Assembly (NCBI RefSeq): GCF_030506325.1 | Contig: NZ_CP120683.1 | Location: 3,733,001 to 3,797,000 of the forward strand | DNA from: Tunicatimonas pelagia | GTDB lineage: Bacteria; Bacteroidota; Bacteroidia; Cytophagales; Cyclobacteriaceae | Direction: 5' to 3' | Length of the DNA stretch: 64,000 nucleotides | Shown: one piece after another, positions 18,152 to 26,377 of the stretch | Layout: each line of letters opens with the position of its first letter | Position numbering within the stretch: position 1 is the first letter of the stretch | Position numbers and translations under genes: made by a program | The notes under the pieces: generated by a model | Told to the model about the DNA's origin: nothing | Database searches by the model: none | What the model saw: only the letters and a program-made list of their open reading frames with translations

Positions 18152-20608
18152 ATGCACAACTTGACCAAATTACTAGCGGGGATGCTGTTAGCTTTGACCC
18201 TCATTTATTCCCCCGACCTTCAGGCTCAGCGCAAAAAGAAGAAGAAAAATCAGGAAGAGGAAACTTCCAAAAAATCTAAAGATTCCCCTATCAAGCCGTA
18301 TTCCGAAATAATTACGGATGAAGCGGAAACCGACACCGGATTGTTTTCAGTACATAAGGTAGAAGGAAAATACTATTTCGAGCTAGCTGATTCGCTACTA
18401 GACCAAGAAATGCTGGTTGTCAGTCGGATTTCCGGACACGTGAAAGGATTGAACTTTGGTGGAGCCGGAATGAAGAGCCGTCCGCAGCAGGTGCTTCGCT
18501 GGCAAAAGATGGACGATAAAATCTTGCTTCGATCAGTTTCCTACAATAGTGTAGCCAGCTTTGAAGACCCCATCTACCAGTCGGTTCGCAATAACAACTT
18601 TGAGCCAGTCATCATGGCATTTGATATTAAGGCTTATAATGATGATACTACGGCTTACGTAATTGATGTTAATTCTCTATTTACGAAAGATATTGCTATG
18701 ATTGGCGCACTGACTGATCAGCAGCGGGAAGACTTTGAGATTAAAGGGCTAGATCAGGAACGTAGTTTGATTACTTCAGCCCGGAGTTTCCCTCAGAATG
18801 TAGAAATACGGCACGTACTTACCTACAACGGTAACAAACTACCCGCCAACATTCTAACCAATACCCTCTCGGTAGAAATGAACCAGTCGTTTGTCTTGCT
18901 TCCGGCTGACCCGATGGAACCTCGGCTGTACGATGGTCGGGTCGGGTATTTTTCAATTCAGCAAACCAACTACAGCTTGGACGAACAACGGGCTGCTCAG
19001 CGACGCTACATTACCCGCTGGCGGTTAGAACCCAACGATACGGCTGCTTTTCGCCGGGGCGAATTGGTAGAACCGATTAAACCCATTGTTTACTACATAG
19101 ACCCGGCTACCCCGCGTAAGTGGCGGGATTATCTTAAGCAGGGCATTGAAGACTGGCAGCCCGCTTTTGAAGCGGCCGGATTTAAGAATGCCATTATCGC
19201 CAAAGAACCACCCACCCCCGAGGAAGATCCCGAATGGAGTCCCGAAGATGTTCGTTACTCGGTGATCCGCTATATCACTACCGATATTCAGAATGCCCAG
19301 GGACCACACGTACACGACCCTCGCACCGGGGAGATTCTGGAGAGCGATATACTCTGGTACCACAATATTATGAGGCTGCTACGCAACTGGTATCTGGTAC
19401 AAACGGCTGCTATTAATCCCGAAGCTCGCAGGGTGAAATTTAAAGATGAGGTAATGGGCGAGCTTATTCGCTTCGTAGCAGCGCATGAAGTGGGGCATAC
19501 GTTAGGGCTTCCCCACAATATGGGTTCCAGCGTGGCGTATCCGGTAGATTCTTTACGTTCTCCTACCTTCACTAAAAAAATGGGAACAGCTCCCTCTATT
19601 ATGGATTATGCCCGCTTCAACTACATTGCCCAACCCGGAGATGGCGACGTGGGGCTAAACCCTCAGGTGGGCCCTTACGATCTCTGGTCAATTAAGTACG
19701 GTTACACACCTCTGCTAGATGCTGATTCGCCCGAAGAAGAACATAAAATCTTAAATGAATGGATTAAAGAACGGGCTGATGATCCAATTTATCGCTATGG
19801 ACCGCAGCGTTACAACCCTGATGATCCCACTTCTCAGACAGAAGATTTGGGCGATGATGCCGTAAAGGCTAGCGAGTACGGGATTGCCAATCTCAAGCGG
19901 ATTCTACCGAAAATTTTGGAATGGTCTAACCAAGAAGGAGAAGATTACGATCAGTTGGAGGAACTCTATGGCCAAGTACTGGCTCAGCTCGGCCGTTATA
20001 TGCGCCACGTAGGAACCAACGTAGGAGGAGTATATGAATACCGGAAAACCTACGATGAGGAGGGCACGGTATTCAGTCCGGTTGAGAGAGAGAAGCAAGC
20101 GGCCGCAGTAGCATTTCTAAATGAACAACTTTTCCAAACGCCGAGTTGGCTGATTAACCCAGAAATTACCCAGCAGTTTGAGGGAGTTGGTACCTTAGAG
20201 CGACTTCGCTCTTTTCAGGTAAGCACGCTCAACCGACTGTTTGAGGCAGATCGCCTCAACCGGTTGATTGAAACACAAGCAACTTCCCCGCAGGAAACCT
20301 ACACGGTACTCGATTTATTTGAAGATACCCGCGAAGGCATCTGGGCGGAACTTGCTACCGGCGAAGCGATTGACCCTTACCGTCGTAATTTACAGCGAGC
20401 ATATCTGGATAAGATGAAGCAGCTTATGAAATTAAAAGATCAGCAGTACGACCAGACTGACATTAAAGCCGTGACCCGGGCTACGCTGAACAATCTGCAA
20501 CAAAGTGTGCGGCCGGGGCTAAGCAGACAACGTGATAATTTATCGCGTTATCATCTACAGGATGTGCAACAGCGGATTGAGCAAATTCTGAATCCTGAGA
20601 ATTCATAG
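18152..20608 (+). CDS. Secreted zinc metalloprotease (DUF5117/DUF4953 type)
   Basis: An 818-residue exported metalloprotease. A signal peptide (to DLQAQ) is followed by a lysine-rich patch (RKKKKKNQEEE). Residues about 45-400 match the DUF5118/DUF5117 arrangement of Bacteroidota (DTGLFSVHKVEGKYYFELADSLL, MLVVSRISGH). The metzincin site HEVGHTLGLPHN lies near residue 445 and gives the three zinc-binding histidines and catalytic Glu. The downstream sequence MDYARFNYIAQPGDG supplies a Met-turn-like segment. It acts in the periplasm or at the cell surface; substrates are not known. It is separated from its neighbours by more than 180 bases on each side. Confidence 0.92.
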   Translation: MHNLTKLLAGMLLALTLIYSPDLQAQRKKKKKNQEEETSKKSKDSPIKPYSEIITDEAETDTGLFSVHKVEGKYYFELADSLLDQEMLVVSRISGHVKGLNFGGAGMKSRPQQVLRWQKMDDKILLRSVSYNSVASFEDPIYQSVRNNNFEPVIMAFDIKAYNDDTTAYVIDVNSLFTKDIAMIGALTDQQREDFEIKGLDQERSLITSARSFPQNVEIRHVLTYNGNKLPANILTNTLSVEMNQSFVLLPADPMEPRLYDGRVGYFSIQQTNYSLDEQRAAQRRYITRWRLEPNDTAAFRRGELVEPIKPIVYYIDPATPRKWRDYLKQGIEDWQPAFEAAGFKNAIIAKEPPTPEEDPEWSPEDVRYSVIRYITTDIQNAQGPHVHDPRTGEILESDILWYHNIMRLLRNWYLVQTAAINPEARRVKFKDEVMGELIRFVAAHEVGHTLGLPHNMGSSVAYPVDSLRSPTFTKKMGTAPSIMDYARFNYIAQPGDGDVGLNPQVGPYDLWSIKYGYTPLLDADSPEEEHKILNEWIKERADDPIYRYGPQRYNPDDPTSQTEDLGDDAVKASEYGIANLKRILPKILEWSNQEGEDYDQLEELYGQVLAQLGRYMRHVGTNVGGVYEYRKTYDEEGTVFSPVEREKQAAAVAFLNEQLFQTPSWLINPEITQQFEGVGTLERLRSFQVSTLNRLFEADRLNRLIETQATSPQETYTVLDLFEDTREGIWAELATGEAIDPYRRNLQRAYLDKMKQLMKLKDQQYDQTDIKAVTRATLNNLQQSVRPGLSRQRDNLSRYHLQDVQQRIEQILNPENS

Positions 20609-20790
20609 TCGGAAGTTTGACGAATAACGACTAATCAATGATGATTAATAAATAATTCTCAAGCCTTGCAATCTTCTAACCTCTAACCTAATCACAGATG
20701 GCTGTGGATAATGGACTGTCGACTGTGGACTAAAAACAACAATCAGCAACCAACCAATAATCTTCCTTTCCACTAACTCAAATACTCGCA

Positions 20791-21591
20791 TTGATTCGTA
20801 TTCTTAGCTTGGATGTGGTGCTGGGTGCTTGCGTATCAGCCTGGTTTATTGCTCAACTGTGTGGGGTAGAAGTTAGACTAGTTACTATTGTAGCATTGGG
20901 TATGGCCGTTTGGCTAATTTATACCGCCGATCATCTTTGGGATGCGTATCGGCTCCAGCATCCGGCGCATACGGTTCGGCACGGCTTTCACCAGCGTTAT
21001 TTTCGGAGCTTGATCGTAACTTGGTTGATTGTGGCTAGCTTGGGGATAGTTCTGCTTTTTCGTATTCCACCTTCTGTTTTTCGGGGTGGACTGCTGTTAT
21101 CAGCTGGGGTAATTGGTTATTTTGTCATCAACCAGCTCTTCAACCTCAGTCGAACGGTGCCTAAGGAATTATTAGCTGCTTTACTTTACACTCTGGGCAT
21201 TTTTCTTCCGGTAATTGTCCAGGCCGACGGAATGAATTTAGTGGGCTACCTACTTTTCGGGCAATTCTTTCTGTTAGCACTAGCTAATCTCACCCTTATC
21301 TCCTGGTACGAACTAGAAAGCGACCAGCTTGATGGAGCCTCTTCGCTAGCTACCCAATACGGTACAGCCAGTGTCCAGCTCATCTCCCGAGCTTGTATTT
21401 TCCTCTCGGTAGCTCTGGCGGTTTGGGCAATGTTTAGTATCTCTTTCGCAGGTTATTTAGTTTTATTAGTGATGAGCGTTGTTTTGGGTAGTATCTGGGT
21501 ATTTCCGGTTTGGTACGCAAAAAATGAGCGTTACCGCTGGGTAGCCGACGGTATTTTTCTTCTTCCTGCCTTTTACCCACTTGTGGTATGA
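20791..21591 (+). CDS. UbiA-like polytopic membrane protein
   Basis: A 266-residue integral membrane protein with about seven to eight helices, starting at a TTG codon (no in-frame ATG precedes it). It resembles the UbiA prenyltransferase fold. The cytoplasmic loop after helix 2 has YTADHLWDAYRLQHP, where the first Asp-rich motif would sit. A second loop has SWYELESDQLDGASSLATQYG, similar to the second Asp motif region. Both motifs are weaker than in true UbiA or MenA, so the prenyl-transfer activity is uncertain. Its stop overlaps the start of a methyltransferase gene (ATGA, 21588-21591), which hints at a lipid or quinone-like pathway. Confidence 0.65.
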   Translation: MIRILSLDVVLGACVSAWFIAQLCGVEVRLVTIVALGMAVWLIYTADHLWDAYRLQHPAHTVRHGFHQRYFRSLIVTWLIVASLGIVLLFRIPPSVFRGGLLLSAGVIGYFVINQLFNLSRTVPKELLAALLYTLGIFLPVIVQADGMNLVGYLLFGQFFLLALANLTLISWYELESDQLDGASSLATQYGTASVQLISRACIFLSVALAVWAMFSISFAGYLVLLVMSVVLGSIWVFPVWYAKNERYRWVADGIFLLPAFYPLVV

Positions 21592-22259
21592 GCCAGGATT
21601 TTTCTTTTGATCGTATTGCTCCGGCGTATGATACATTAAGCTATCTGGCTTTTGGTAGAAGCCTTCAGCGGGCGCAGCAATATTTTCTTAATATGATTCC
21701 CTCTCAGGCAAAAGTACTAATCGTTGGTGGTGGCAGCGGCAATATTTTGATTGATCTACTGAAAAACGCTTCCCCCGGGCACATCACTTACGTAGAGGCT
21801 TCAGCCACAATGATACGCCAAACCGAAAAAAGAATAGCTGATTATTGTCAGAGCAACCCTGAATGTGCAGTTCCAACTATTACGTTCATCCGAGGTACGG
21901 AACGTGACATTGAATCAACAGAAAAGTATCAGGTAGTGATTACTAATTTTGTGCTGGATATGTATTCGGGTTCATCGTTGGATGAAGTGATGGCGCGCAT
22001 TGACAACGTACTCTCGGCAGATGCTATCTGGATTTTCACCGATTTTCGCTACAGTTCGCATCCACTAAAAAGGCTGTGGCAAAAACCACTCGCCCTACTC
22101 ATGTACATTTTCTTTCGCTTCACCGCTAATATCAATATACAATCGTTACCGAACTACGATACTTATTTTCGGAAACTAGCTTGGAAAGCGAAACAACAGC
22201 GAAGCTTTTTCGGGGATTTTATCAGTAGTAAGGTTTACGTTCGGGCTAAGTCAGTGTGA
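21588..22259 (+). CDS. Class I SAM-dependent methyltransferase
   Basis: A 223-residue cytoplasmic methyltransferase. Motif I is VLIVGGGSGNILIDLLK near residues 44-60, followed by an acidic motif-II residue in ITYVEASATMIRQTEKR and a motif-IV-like region YQVVITNFVLDMYSG. The N-terminus FDRIAPAYDTLSYLAFG resembles UbiE/COQ5-type and ubiquinone/menaquinone methyltransferases, but the signature is not strong enough to name the acceptor. It overlaps the UbiA-like gene by four bases, so the two are translationally coupled and probably work on one small hydrophobic substrate. Its last 25 bases overlap the convergent phosphatase gene. Confidence 0.8.
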   Translation: MSQDFSFDRIAPAYDTLSYLAFGRSLQRAQQYFLNMIPSQAKVLIVGGGSGNILIDLLKNASPGHITYVEASATMIRQTEKRIADYCQSNPECAVPTITFIRGTERDIESTEKYQVVITNFVLDMYSGSSLDEVMARIDNVLSADAIWIFTDFRYSSHPLKRLWQKPLALLMYIFFRFTANINIQSLPNYDTYFRKLAWKAKQQRSFFGDFISSKVYVRAKSV

Positions 22260-22723
22260 TTCTTCTTTAGATAATCAATAAAATTCTGACAAGACCGCAG
22301 TAATATTTGATAAACCTCTTCAAATCCATCGGCTTCGCTCCAGTAGGGGTCAGGCACATTTTTCGCACCAGCTTTATCGTCAAAATCCCGCATCAAGAAG
22401 ATAGTATCATCAGATGCTTGGCTGGGCAGTAAACGTTTGATATTGCTGAGGTTGCTCTGATCCATCGCCATGATGTAGTTGAACTTATGGAAGTCATGCG
22501 TAGTAAACTGCCGACCTTGATGATCTAAATTCAGATGGTATTTTTGGACAACATCCATTGTGCGGGAATCCGGAGGTTCACCAATATGGTAGTCAGAAGT
22601 TCCGGCCGAATCAGAGTCAATCAATCCGGCTAGTCCATTTTTCTCAACTAAACTGTTAAAAACTGCCTCGGCCATTGGCGAGCGACAGATATTTCCCAGA
22701 CAGACAAACAGCACACGAATCAT
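22235..22723 (-). CDS. Low-molecular-weight protein-tyrosine phosphatase
   Basis: A 162-residue enzyme that dephosphorylates phosphotyrosine proteins. The P-loop VCLGNICRSPMAEAVF (C-x5-R-S) sits at the very N-terminus, and the general acid lies in DPYWSEADGFEEVY (Asp-Pro-Tyr) near residue 122. I start at the ATG at 22721-22723 (MIRVLFVCLGN), because the family always begins this way. An upstream extension to 22825 would add 34 residues from very AT-rich DNA and is not credible. It overlaps the convergent methyltransferase gene by 25 bases. Confidence 0.93.
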   Translation of the reverse strand: MIRVLFVCLGNICRSPMAEAVFNSLVEKNGLAGLIDSDSAGTSDYHIGEPPDSRTMDVVQKYHLNLDHQGRQFTTHDFHKFNYIMAMDQSNLSNIKRLLPSQASDDTIFLMRDFDDKAGAKNVPDPYWSEADGFEEVYQILLRSCQNFIDYLKKNHTDLART

Positions 22724-22800
22724 AATAATGGAGTAGTTGAAAAAATTATTAAATAAATTTTTGCGAAAAAATAGGTCAAAAATGGCAGTAAAAGCACTTT

Positions 22801-22825
22801 TTGAAAAAAAATAATTTTTTTTCAA
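22801..22825. repeat. Perfect A/T inverted repeat
   Basis: Two 11-base arms (TTGAAAAAAAA and TTTTTTTTCAA) are separated by TAA. It sits about 80 bases upstream of the phosphatase start, in its promoter region. It could act as a minus-strand or plus-strand slippery or terminator-like structure, or as a binding site. Confidence 0.45.
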
Positions 22826-22908
22826 TACAGGGGGTTACCTTTTCCCGCTTCGGAGTATATATAGGTACATAACACAAATTGTTTATTCATACACCTGTTT
22901 TAGCCAAG

Positions 22909-22944
22909 AAAACCTTCTTCATTTAAGAAGGTTTTTCTTTTTTC
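22909..22944 (+). terminator. Orphan intrinsic terminator
   Basis: The stem AAAACCTTCTT / AAGAAGGTTTT (11 bp, perfect) has a five-base loop and is followed by TTTTTCTTTTTT. This is a textbook rho-independent terminator on the plus strand. The nearest plus-strand gene ends 650 bases upstream, beyond an opposing gene, so a short transcript starting near 22830-22870 is a reasonable guess. Confidence 0.6.
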
Positions 22945-23281
22945 TGTCATCTATCTGCAATACTCAAACAAACCCTTCCAATAGCTCAACTATTGGTTCT
23001 CAACAATCACTACCCGAAAGTCTTCTTTTCTAACGACCAGCACAAAATCAATAATCAACTGTCCGATCCTGACTCCGGGCTTAGCATATGCTGCTCAGCA
23101 AAGTCAGAAAGCCAGGGATACCTGCTCCGGCGATGTTGATGACACACACCCGCTGAGAAATACCTGTTTTAATACGGTAGACTAGAAAACTTTCTTTTGA
23201 CAGATAGAGCAGACTATTGACATCTTACCCAATTAAAACGATCATTGTGTGTTGCTTTTCCATGATTAGACATACGAAGTT

Positions 23282-24298
23282 TTGGCAGAAAAAATACTTT
23301 TTTTCTTCGGTGCTTTAGGTGTTTTTAATGCATTGTTATTGGCTATCTATCTACTTATAGTTAAGCCAAACCGCCGCTTAGATGACTATTTTCTTGGGAT
23401 ATTACTCTTTTATCTGGTAATACGAGTAGGTGTATCTTGCTTTCATTTTTTTGGACAGGCACCCCATGAGCTTATCAAGCTAGGGCTTATGGCTAACTTG
23501 TTTATAGGGCCGGTAGTGTTATTACTGATGAGGGCTTTGATTAATCCAGACAAGGTAATAATCAATCGTAGTTTGTGGCAGTTTGGTTTATTGTCTTTCG
23601 GCTTGGTCTTATCTTGGGTTTTGTTTGACCTTCCCACTTGGAACTGGAAAATTAGGTACATCATCCACTTTGTATTGACAGTTTATCTGATACAGGTGGC
23701 GTTTATCTGGAGAAGAGAGTTTGGGTATTTCTTTTCATCAAAGGGGCTCACTTTCAATGTGAGAAAAGCCATCATTATCTATTTAGCGATTGTGCTGATA
23801 TGTTTCGGGTTCGCAGTGTCATTATTCTCCAGCTACATTGTGGGACCGTTGAGCTTCTCTATCATATTTTATCTGGCAATGGGCTATCTTTTATCGAACA
23901 GCCCGAAAGAATTAGACACCCCGAAAAAGAAGAGGTATTTCTCCCGTAAGCAGGTTGCCCCGCAGGAGTTTAATGACATAAACCAAAAGCTGACTCAGCT
24001 AATGGAAATCGATAATATATATCGAGACCCCGATTTAAAGCTTGAGGCACTCGCTACCCAGCTTGCTATCAGTAGACATTTATTGTCCAAAATATTAAAC
24101 GATAACCTCGATGTGAATTTTCATCAATACATTAACAACTACCGGATACGCGAAGCCTGCCGAATATTGAGGGAAAATAAGCACTACAGTATAGAGGCTA
24201 TCGCTTATGAGGTGGGGTTTCACAGTCGTTCTTCTTTCTTTACTGCCTTCAAGAAGCTGAAGGGGACGACACCTTCAAAGTATAGGCAAGAGGGTTAG
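23282..24298 (+). CDS. AraC-family regulator with multi-pass membrane N-terminus
   Basis: A 338-residue membrane-bound transcription factor. Residues 1-215 hold about seven hydrophobic helices (from ILFFFGALGVFNALLLAIYLLIV to LSFSIIFYLAMGYLL). After a linker, residues 240-337 form two AraC helix-turn-helix motifs (LEALATQLAISRHLLSKILN and IEAIAYEVGFHSRSSFFTAFKKLKGTTPSKYR). This design is common in Bacteroidota and suggests signal sensing in the membrane. The start is a TTG at 23282; the nearby ATG at 23262 is in another frame. The cupin protein gene downstream (24557) is a possible target, but a large hairpin lies between. Confidence 0.88.
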   Translation: MAEKILFFFGALGVFNALLLAIYLLIVKPNRRLDDYFLGILLFYLVIRVGVSCFHFFGQAPHELIKLGLMANLFIGPVVLLLMRALINPDKVIINRSLWQFGLLSFGLVLSWVLFDLPTWNWKIRYIIHFVLTVYLIQVAFIWRREFGYFFSSKGLTFNVRKAIIIYLAIVLICFGFAVSLFSSYIVGPLSFSIIFYLAMGYLLSNSPKELDTPKKKRYFSRKQVAPQEFNDINQKLTQLMEIDNIYRDPDLKLEALATQLAISRHLLSKILNDNLDVNFHQYINNYRIREACRILRENKHYSIEAIAYEVGFHSRSSFFTAFKKLKGTTPSKYRQEG

Positions 24299-24317
24299 TG
24301 CTCTGTCAAGCCTAACA

Positions 24318-24440
24318 CTTCGGGTAATCTCATGCAATTTTTGACCCAGATCTTTGTTACAAAAAACTCTCGTAGCTACGGCTATGATCATTTTTTGTGT
24401 CGCGATCTGAGCCAAAAATTGTGGTGGCCTGAACCCGAAT
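24318..24440. repeat. Large imperfect inverted repeat (MITE-like hairpin)
   Basis: The outer arms are TTCGGGT (24319-24325) and ACCCGAA (24432-24438). The middle arms are CAATTTTTGACCCAGATC (24335-24352) and GATCTGAGCCAAAAATTG (24404-24421), 16 of 18 pairing. The inner arms are ACAAAAAA (24359-24366) and TTTTTTGT (24391-24398). The whole 120-base block folds into one long hairpin. There is no T-run after it on either strand, so it does not look like a simple terminator; a non-autonomous repeat element is more likely. Confidence 0.55.
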
Positions 24441-24556
24441 TTTAAACATTAACGGAGCATTAGTCCGTATTTATCATTTCGTACTCCCAACTTATCAATA
24501 CAGACTGTTTTGGTAGGGTAAAAGGGCATCTTTACGCAAAAGAAAATAAAGTAAAG

Positions 24557-25321
24557 ATGAAAAAAGCACTGGCTCTTTGGGCATTATGCCTTTCTATTGC
24601 TAACCATACTTTGGCTCAGCTAGAGTCACCGGAAGAGCGATCAATTTATAAAATTCCTACCAAACTACTGGCTGGAGAAGGTTTGAAGGCGACTAAGCCA
24701 GCGGATTCAAGCCGAGTTGCTCACCAGAAGCGAGTTTACGATGGAAAAGATATAGCTATTTATATGGTAGCCATCGGCACAGGAATCACCAACGAGTTTG
24801 AGAGCTTCCCGATGGAAGAATTTATCTTTTGGATGAACGGAAAAGCCGTTGTGGAACCCGCAAATGAAGCTTCTTTCGAAGTTCACTCAGGGGACTTTTT
24901 TGTGCAAGCTAAAGGGTTTCGGGGAAAATGGAATTTTGTTGATAATGGAGGCTTACACCTGGAGTTGGCACTAATTGCCAAGAATAGGCCCGACTCTACC
25001 GTTAAATCGCCTATTAGTAAAGCATTGGTTATTGATCGGGACATCCTCTCCGGAGTTTTCCGGCCAACAAATGGCACTATTTACCAGGGAGCGGAACTCA
25101 CTGTAAATGTGCTCACTGAGCTTGAGCAATTTGAAAAAGTATCCCAAGAGCGTATGATACACGTACTAAGTGGGGTACTAACTGTAACCACCGAAGATCG
25201 GTCTGAATATGAGTTTTTTCCAGGCGACTTTTTCATCGTTTCTGAAAATATTGAAGGCTCTTGGGGCTCTAGTAGTTTGCAAGACCTTCGTGTACTGGAA
25301 GTTTACAAGACTAAGAATTGA
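24557..25321 (+). CDS. Secreted two-domain cupin protein
   Basis: A 254-residue exported protein with a signal peptide ending HTLAQ and two cupin-like domains (about 65-150 and 165-250). Each domain contains a PG- or SGDFF-type turn (FEVHSGDFFVQAKGFRGKWNF and YEFFPGDFFIVSENIEGSWG), which resembles the Cupin_3 (EutQ-like) consensus. The two domains look like a duplication of one unit. Metal-binding histidines are sparse (only MIHVLSG in the second domain), so enzymatic activity is doubtful and a binding role is possible. It lies 258 bases after the AraC-type regulator on the same strand. Confidence 0.7.
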   Translation: MKKALALWALCLSIANHTLAQLESPEERSIYKIPTKLLAGEGLKATKPADSSRVAHQKRVYDGKDIAIYMVAIGTGITNEFESFPMEEFIFWMNGKAVVEPANEASFEVHSGDFFVQAKGFRGKWNFVDNGGLHLELALIAKNRPDSTVKSPISKALVIDRDILSGVFRPTNGTIYQGAELTVNVLTELEQFEKVSQERMIHVLSGVLTVTTEDRSEYEFFPGDFFIVSENIEGSWGSSSLQDLRVLEVYKTKN

Positions 25322-25373
25322 TAGTAGTAAAGAATTCCTGATTGCCCAATTAGCTCTTATTTGCTCCTATTAT

Positions 25374-26345
25374 TCATTTCTTAAGTCGAGGTATAATATG
25401 ATTCTCAATAAGTTCAATCCGGTCTTTGGCTCTGGGCTTAAAGCAAGAAGTAATGGCGACTACTATGCCTCTTTCTGAATCTACGTAAATCATGTTGCCC
25501 CCATCACCTATGGCGGCAAAGCAATTCGTACCGATAATCCACCATAAATAGCCATAAGATAATTCTCCCCATTGGCTATGGACTTTAGTGCTCTCATTCA
25601 CCCATCTTGAAGATATTGTTTGCGGATTACCCCATTTGCCACGGTTTAAGTACAGCCGGCCTACTTTGGCTATATCTCTCGTCGTCAAAGTCAACCCCCA
25701 ACCTGATGTGTTTGTGCCAGTGGGATCGACTACCCAACCATTCATATATTTATTCTTCAAGAAAGCAAAATGCTCCTCCTTACCCTGTATCCTAAAGCTT
25801 TTGGGAGCCTGTATATGCAGAGGTTTGAAAAGGTGTTCGTTGGCAAACTCTAGAAGAGATTTTCCGGTGGCTTCTTTAAGAATCCCAGATAAAACTTGCA
25901 GGCCAACCGTGGTATATTTGAAATCTTCACTTAATGATTTACCTCCCAATAAATCCAGGGTGGCCTTTGTCCAATCTTCGCTCGAGTACACCTTGGTATA
26001 CGGTTCATACTTGAACTTGAAAGGAGCGGTCATGGTTAGTAAGTGCTCAATCGTCACTTTCTGAATTGTCTTTTCTCTTTTTTTGACCTCGTACCCAGGA
26101 AAGAAATCTAATACCTTTTGCCCTACATCCTGAATTAATCCTTGGTCTATGGCAATTCCCACCAAGACCGATACGATACTTTTGGTGACCGATGCTACAT
26201 GAATCGTATCAGTTTGATTGTACCCATGAAAGTGATGCTCATATGTTGTTTCCCTACTGTCTTGAATGACAATTCCTGCGATGTTATCATAATCGCTTTG
26301 TATCAGTTCAACTAATTCATTGGGTAGCGTCTTAATCATCTCCAC
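25374..26345 (-). CDS. Serine hydrolase of the class C beta-lactamase family
   Basis: A 323-residue protein of the beta-lactamase/esterase (Beta-lactamase, PF00144) family. The SxxK active site is in HVASVTKSIVSVLVGIA near residues 52-56. The next motif is TTVGLQVLSGIL, where the usual Tyr-x-Asn appears as Tyr-Thr-Thr (KYTTVG). GDGGNMIYVD near residue 290 takes the place of the HxG/KTG-like third motif. No signal peptide is visible, so it may be cytoplasmic. Relatives include esterases and D-aminopeptidases; true beta-lactam hydrolysis is unlikely. It has the same orientation as the S41 peptidase gene 32 bases upstream, so they may be cotranscribed. Confidence 0.85.
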   Translation of the reverse strand: MEMIKTLPNELVELIQSDYDNIAGIVIQDSRETTYEHHFHGYNQTDTIHVASVTKSIVSVLVGIAIDQGLIQDVGQKVLDFFPGYEVKKREKTIQKVTIEHLLTMTAPFKFKYEPYTKVYSSEDWTKATLDLLGGKSLSEDFKYTTVGLQVLSGILKEATGKSLLEFANEHLFKPLHIQAPKSFRIQGKEEHFAFLKNKYMNGWVVDPTGTNTSGWGLTLTTRDIAKVGRLYLNRGKWGNPQTISSRWVNESTKVHSQWGELSYGYLWWIIGTNCFAAIGDGGNMIYVDSERGIVVAITSCFKPRAKDRIELIENHIIPRLKK

Positions 26346-26377
26346 TATCGAGTGTTTTAGATGTTAATTCTGCTTTC

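Larger units (their letters stand above)
22724..23281. other. 558-base gap with inverted repeat and orphan terminator
   Basis: No supported gene. The left part is very AT-rich and contains the perfect inverted repeat TTGAAAAAAAA-TAA-TTTTTTTTCAA at 22801-22825. A strong intrinsic terminator for the plus strand stands at 22909-22944, although no plus-strand gene precedes it within this gap. The right part (22950-23281) shows no convincing frame on either strand. A minus-strand stretch reads GQLIIDFVLVVRKEDF before a stop but lacks a start. Confidence 0.5.

Noticed and set aside
22950-23281. A minus-strand stretch reading INIAGAGIPGF, suggestive of an FAD-binding motif
   Set aside because: Stops follow within a few codons and in every frame; it is too short and degenerate to support a pseudogene call.
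25588-26064. A 158-codon plus-strand frame inside the serine hydrolase gene
   Set aside because: It is antisense to a well-supported beta-lactamase-family gene with clear motifs.
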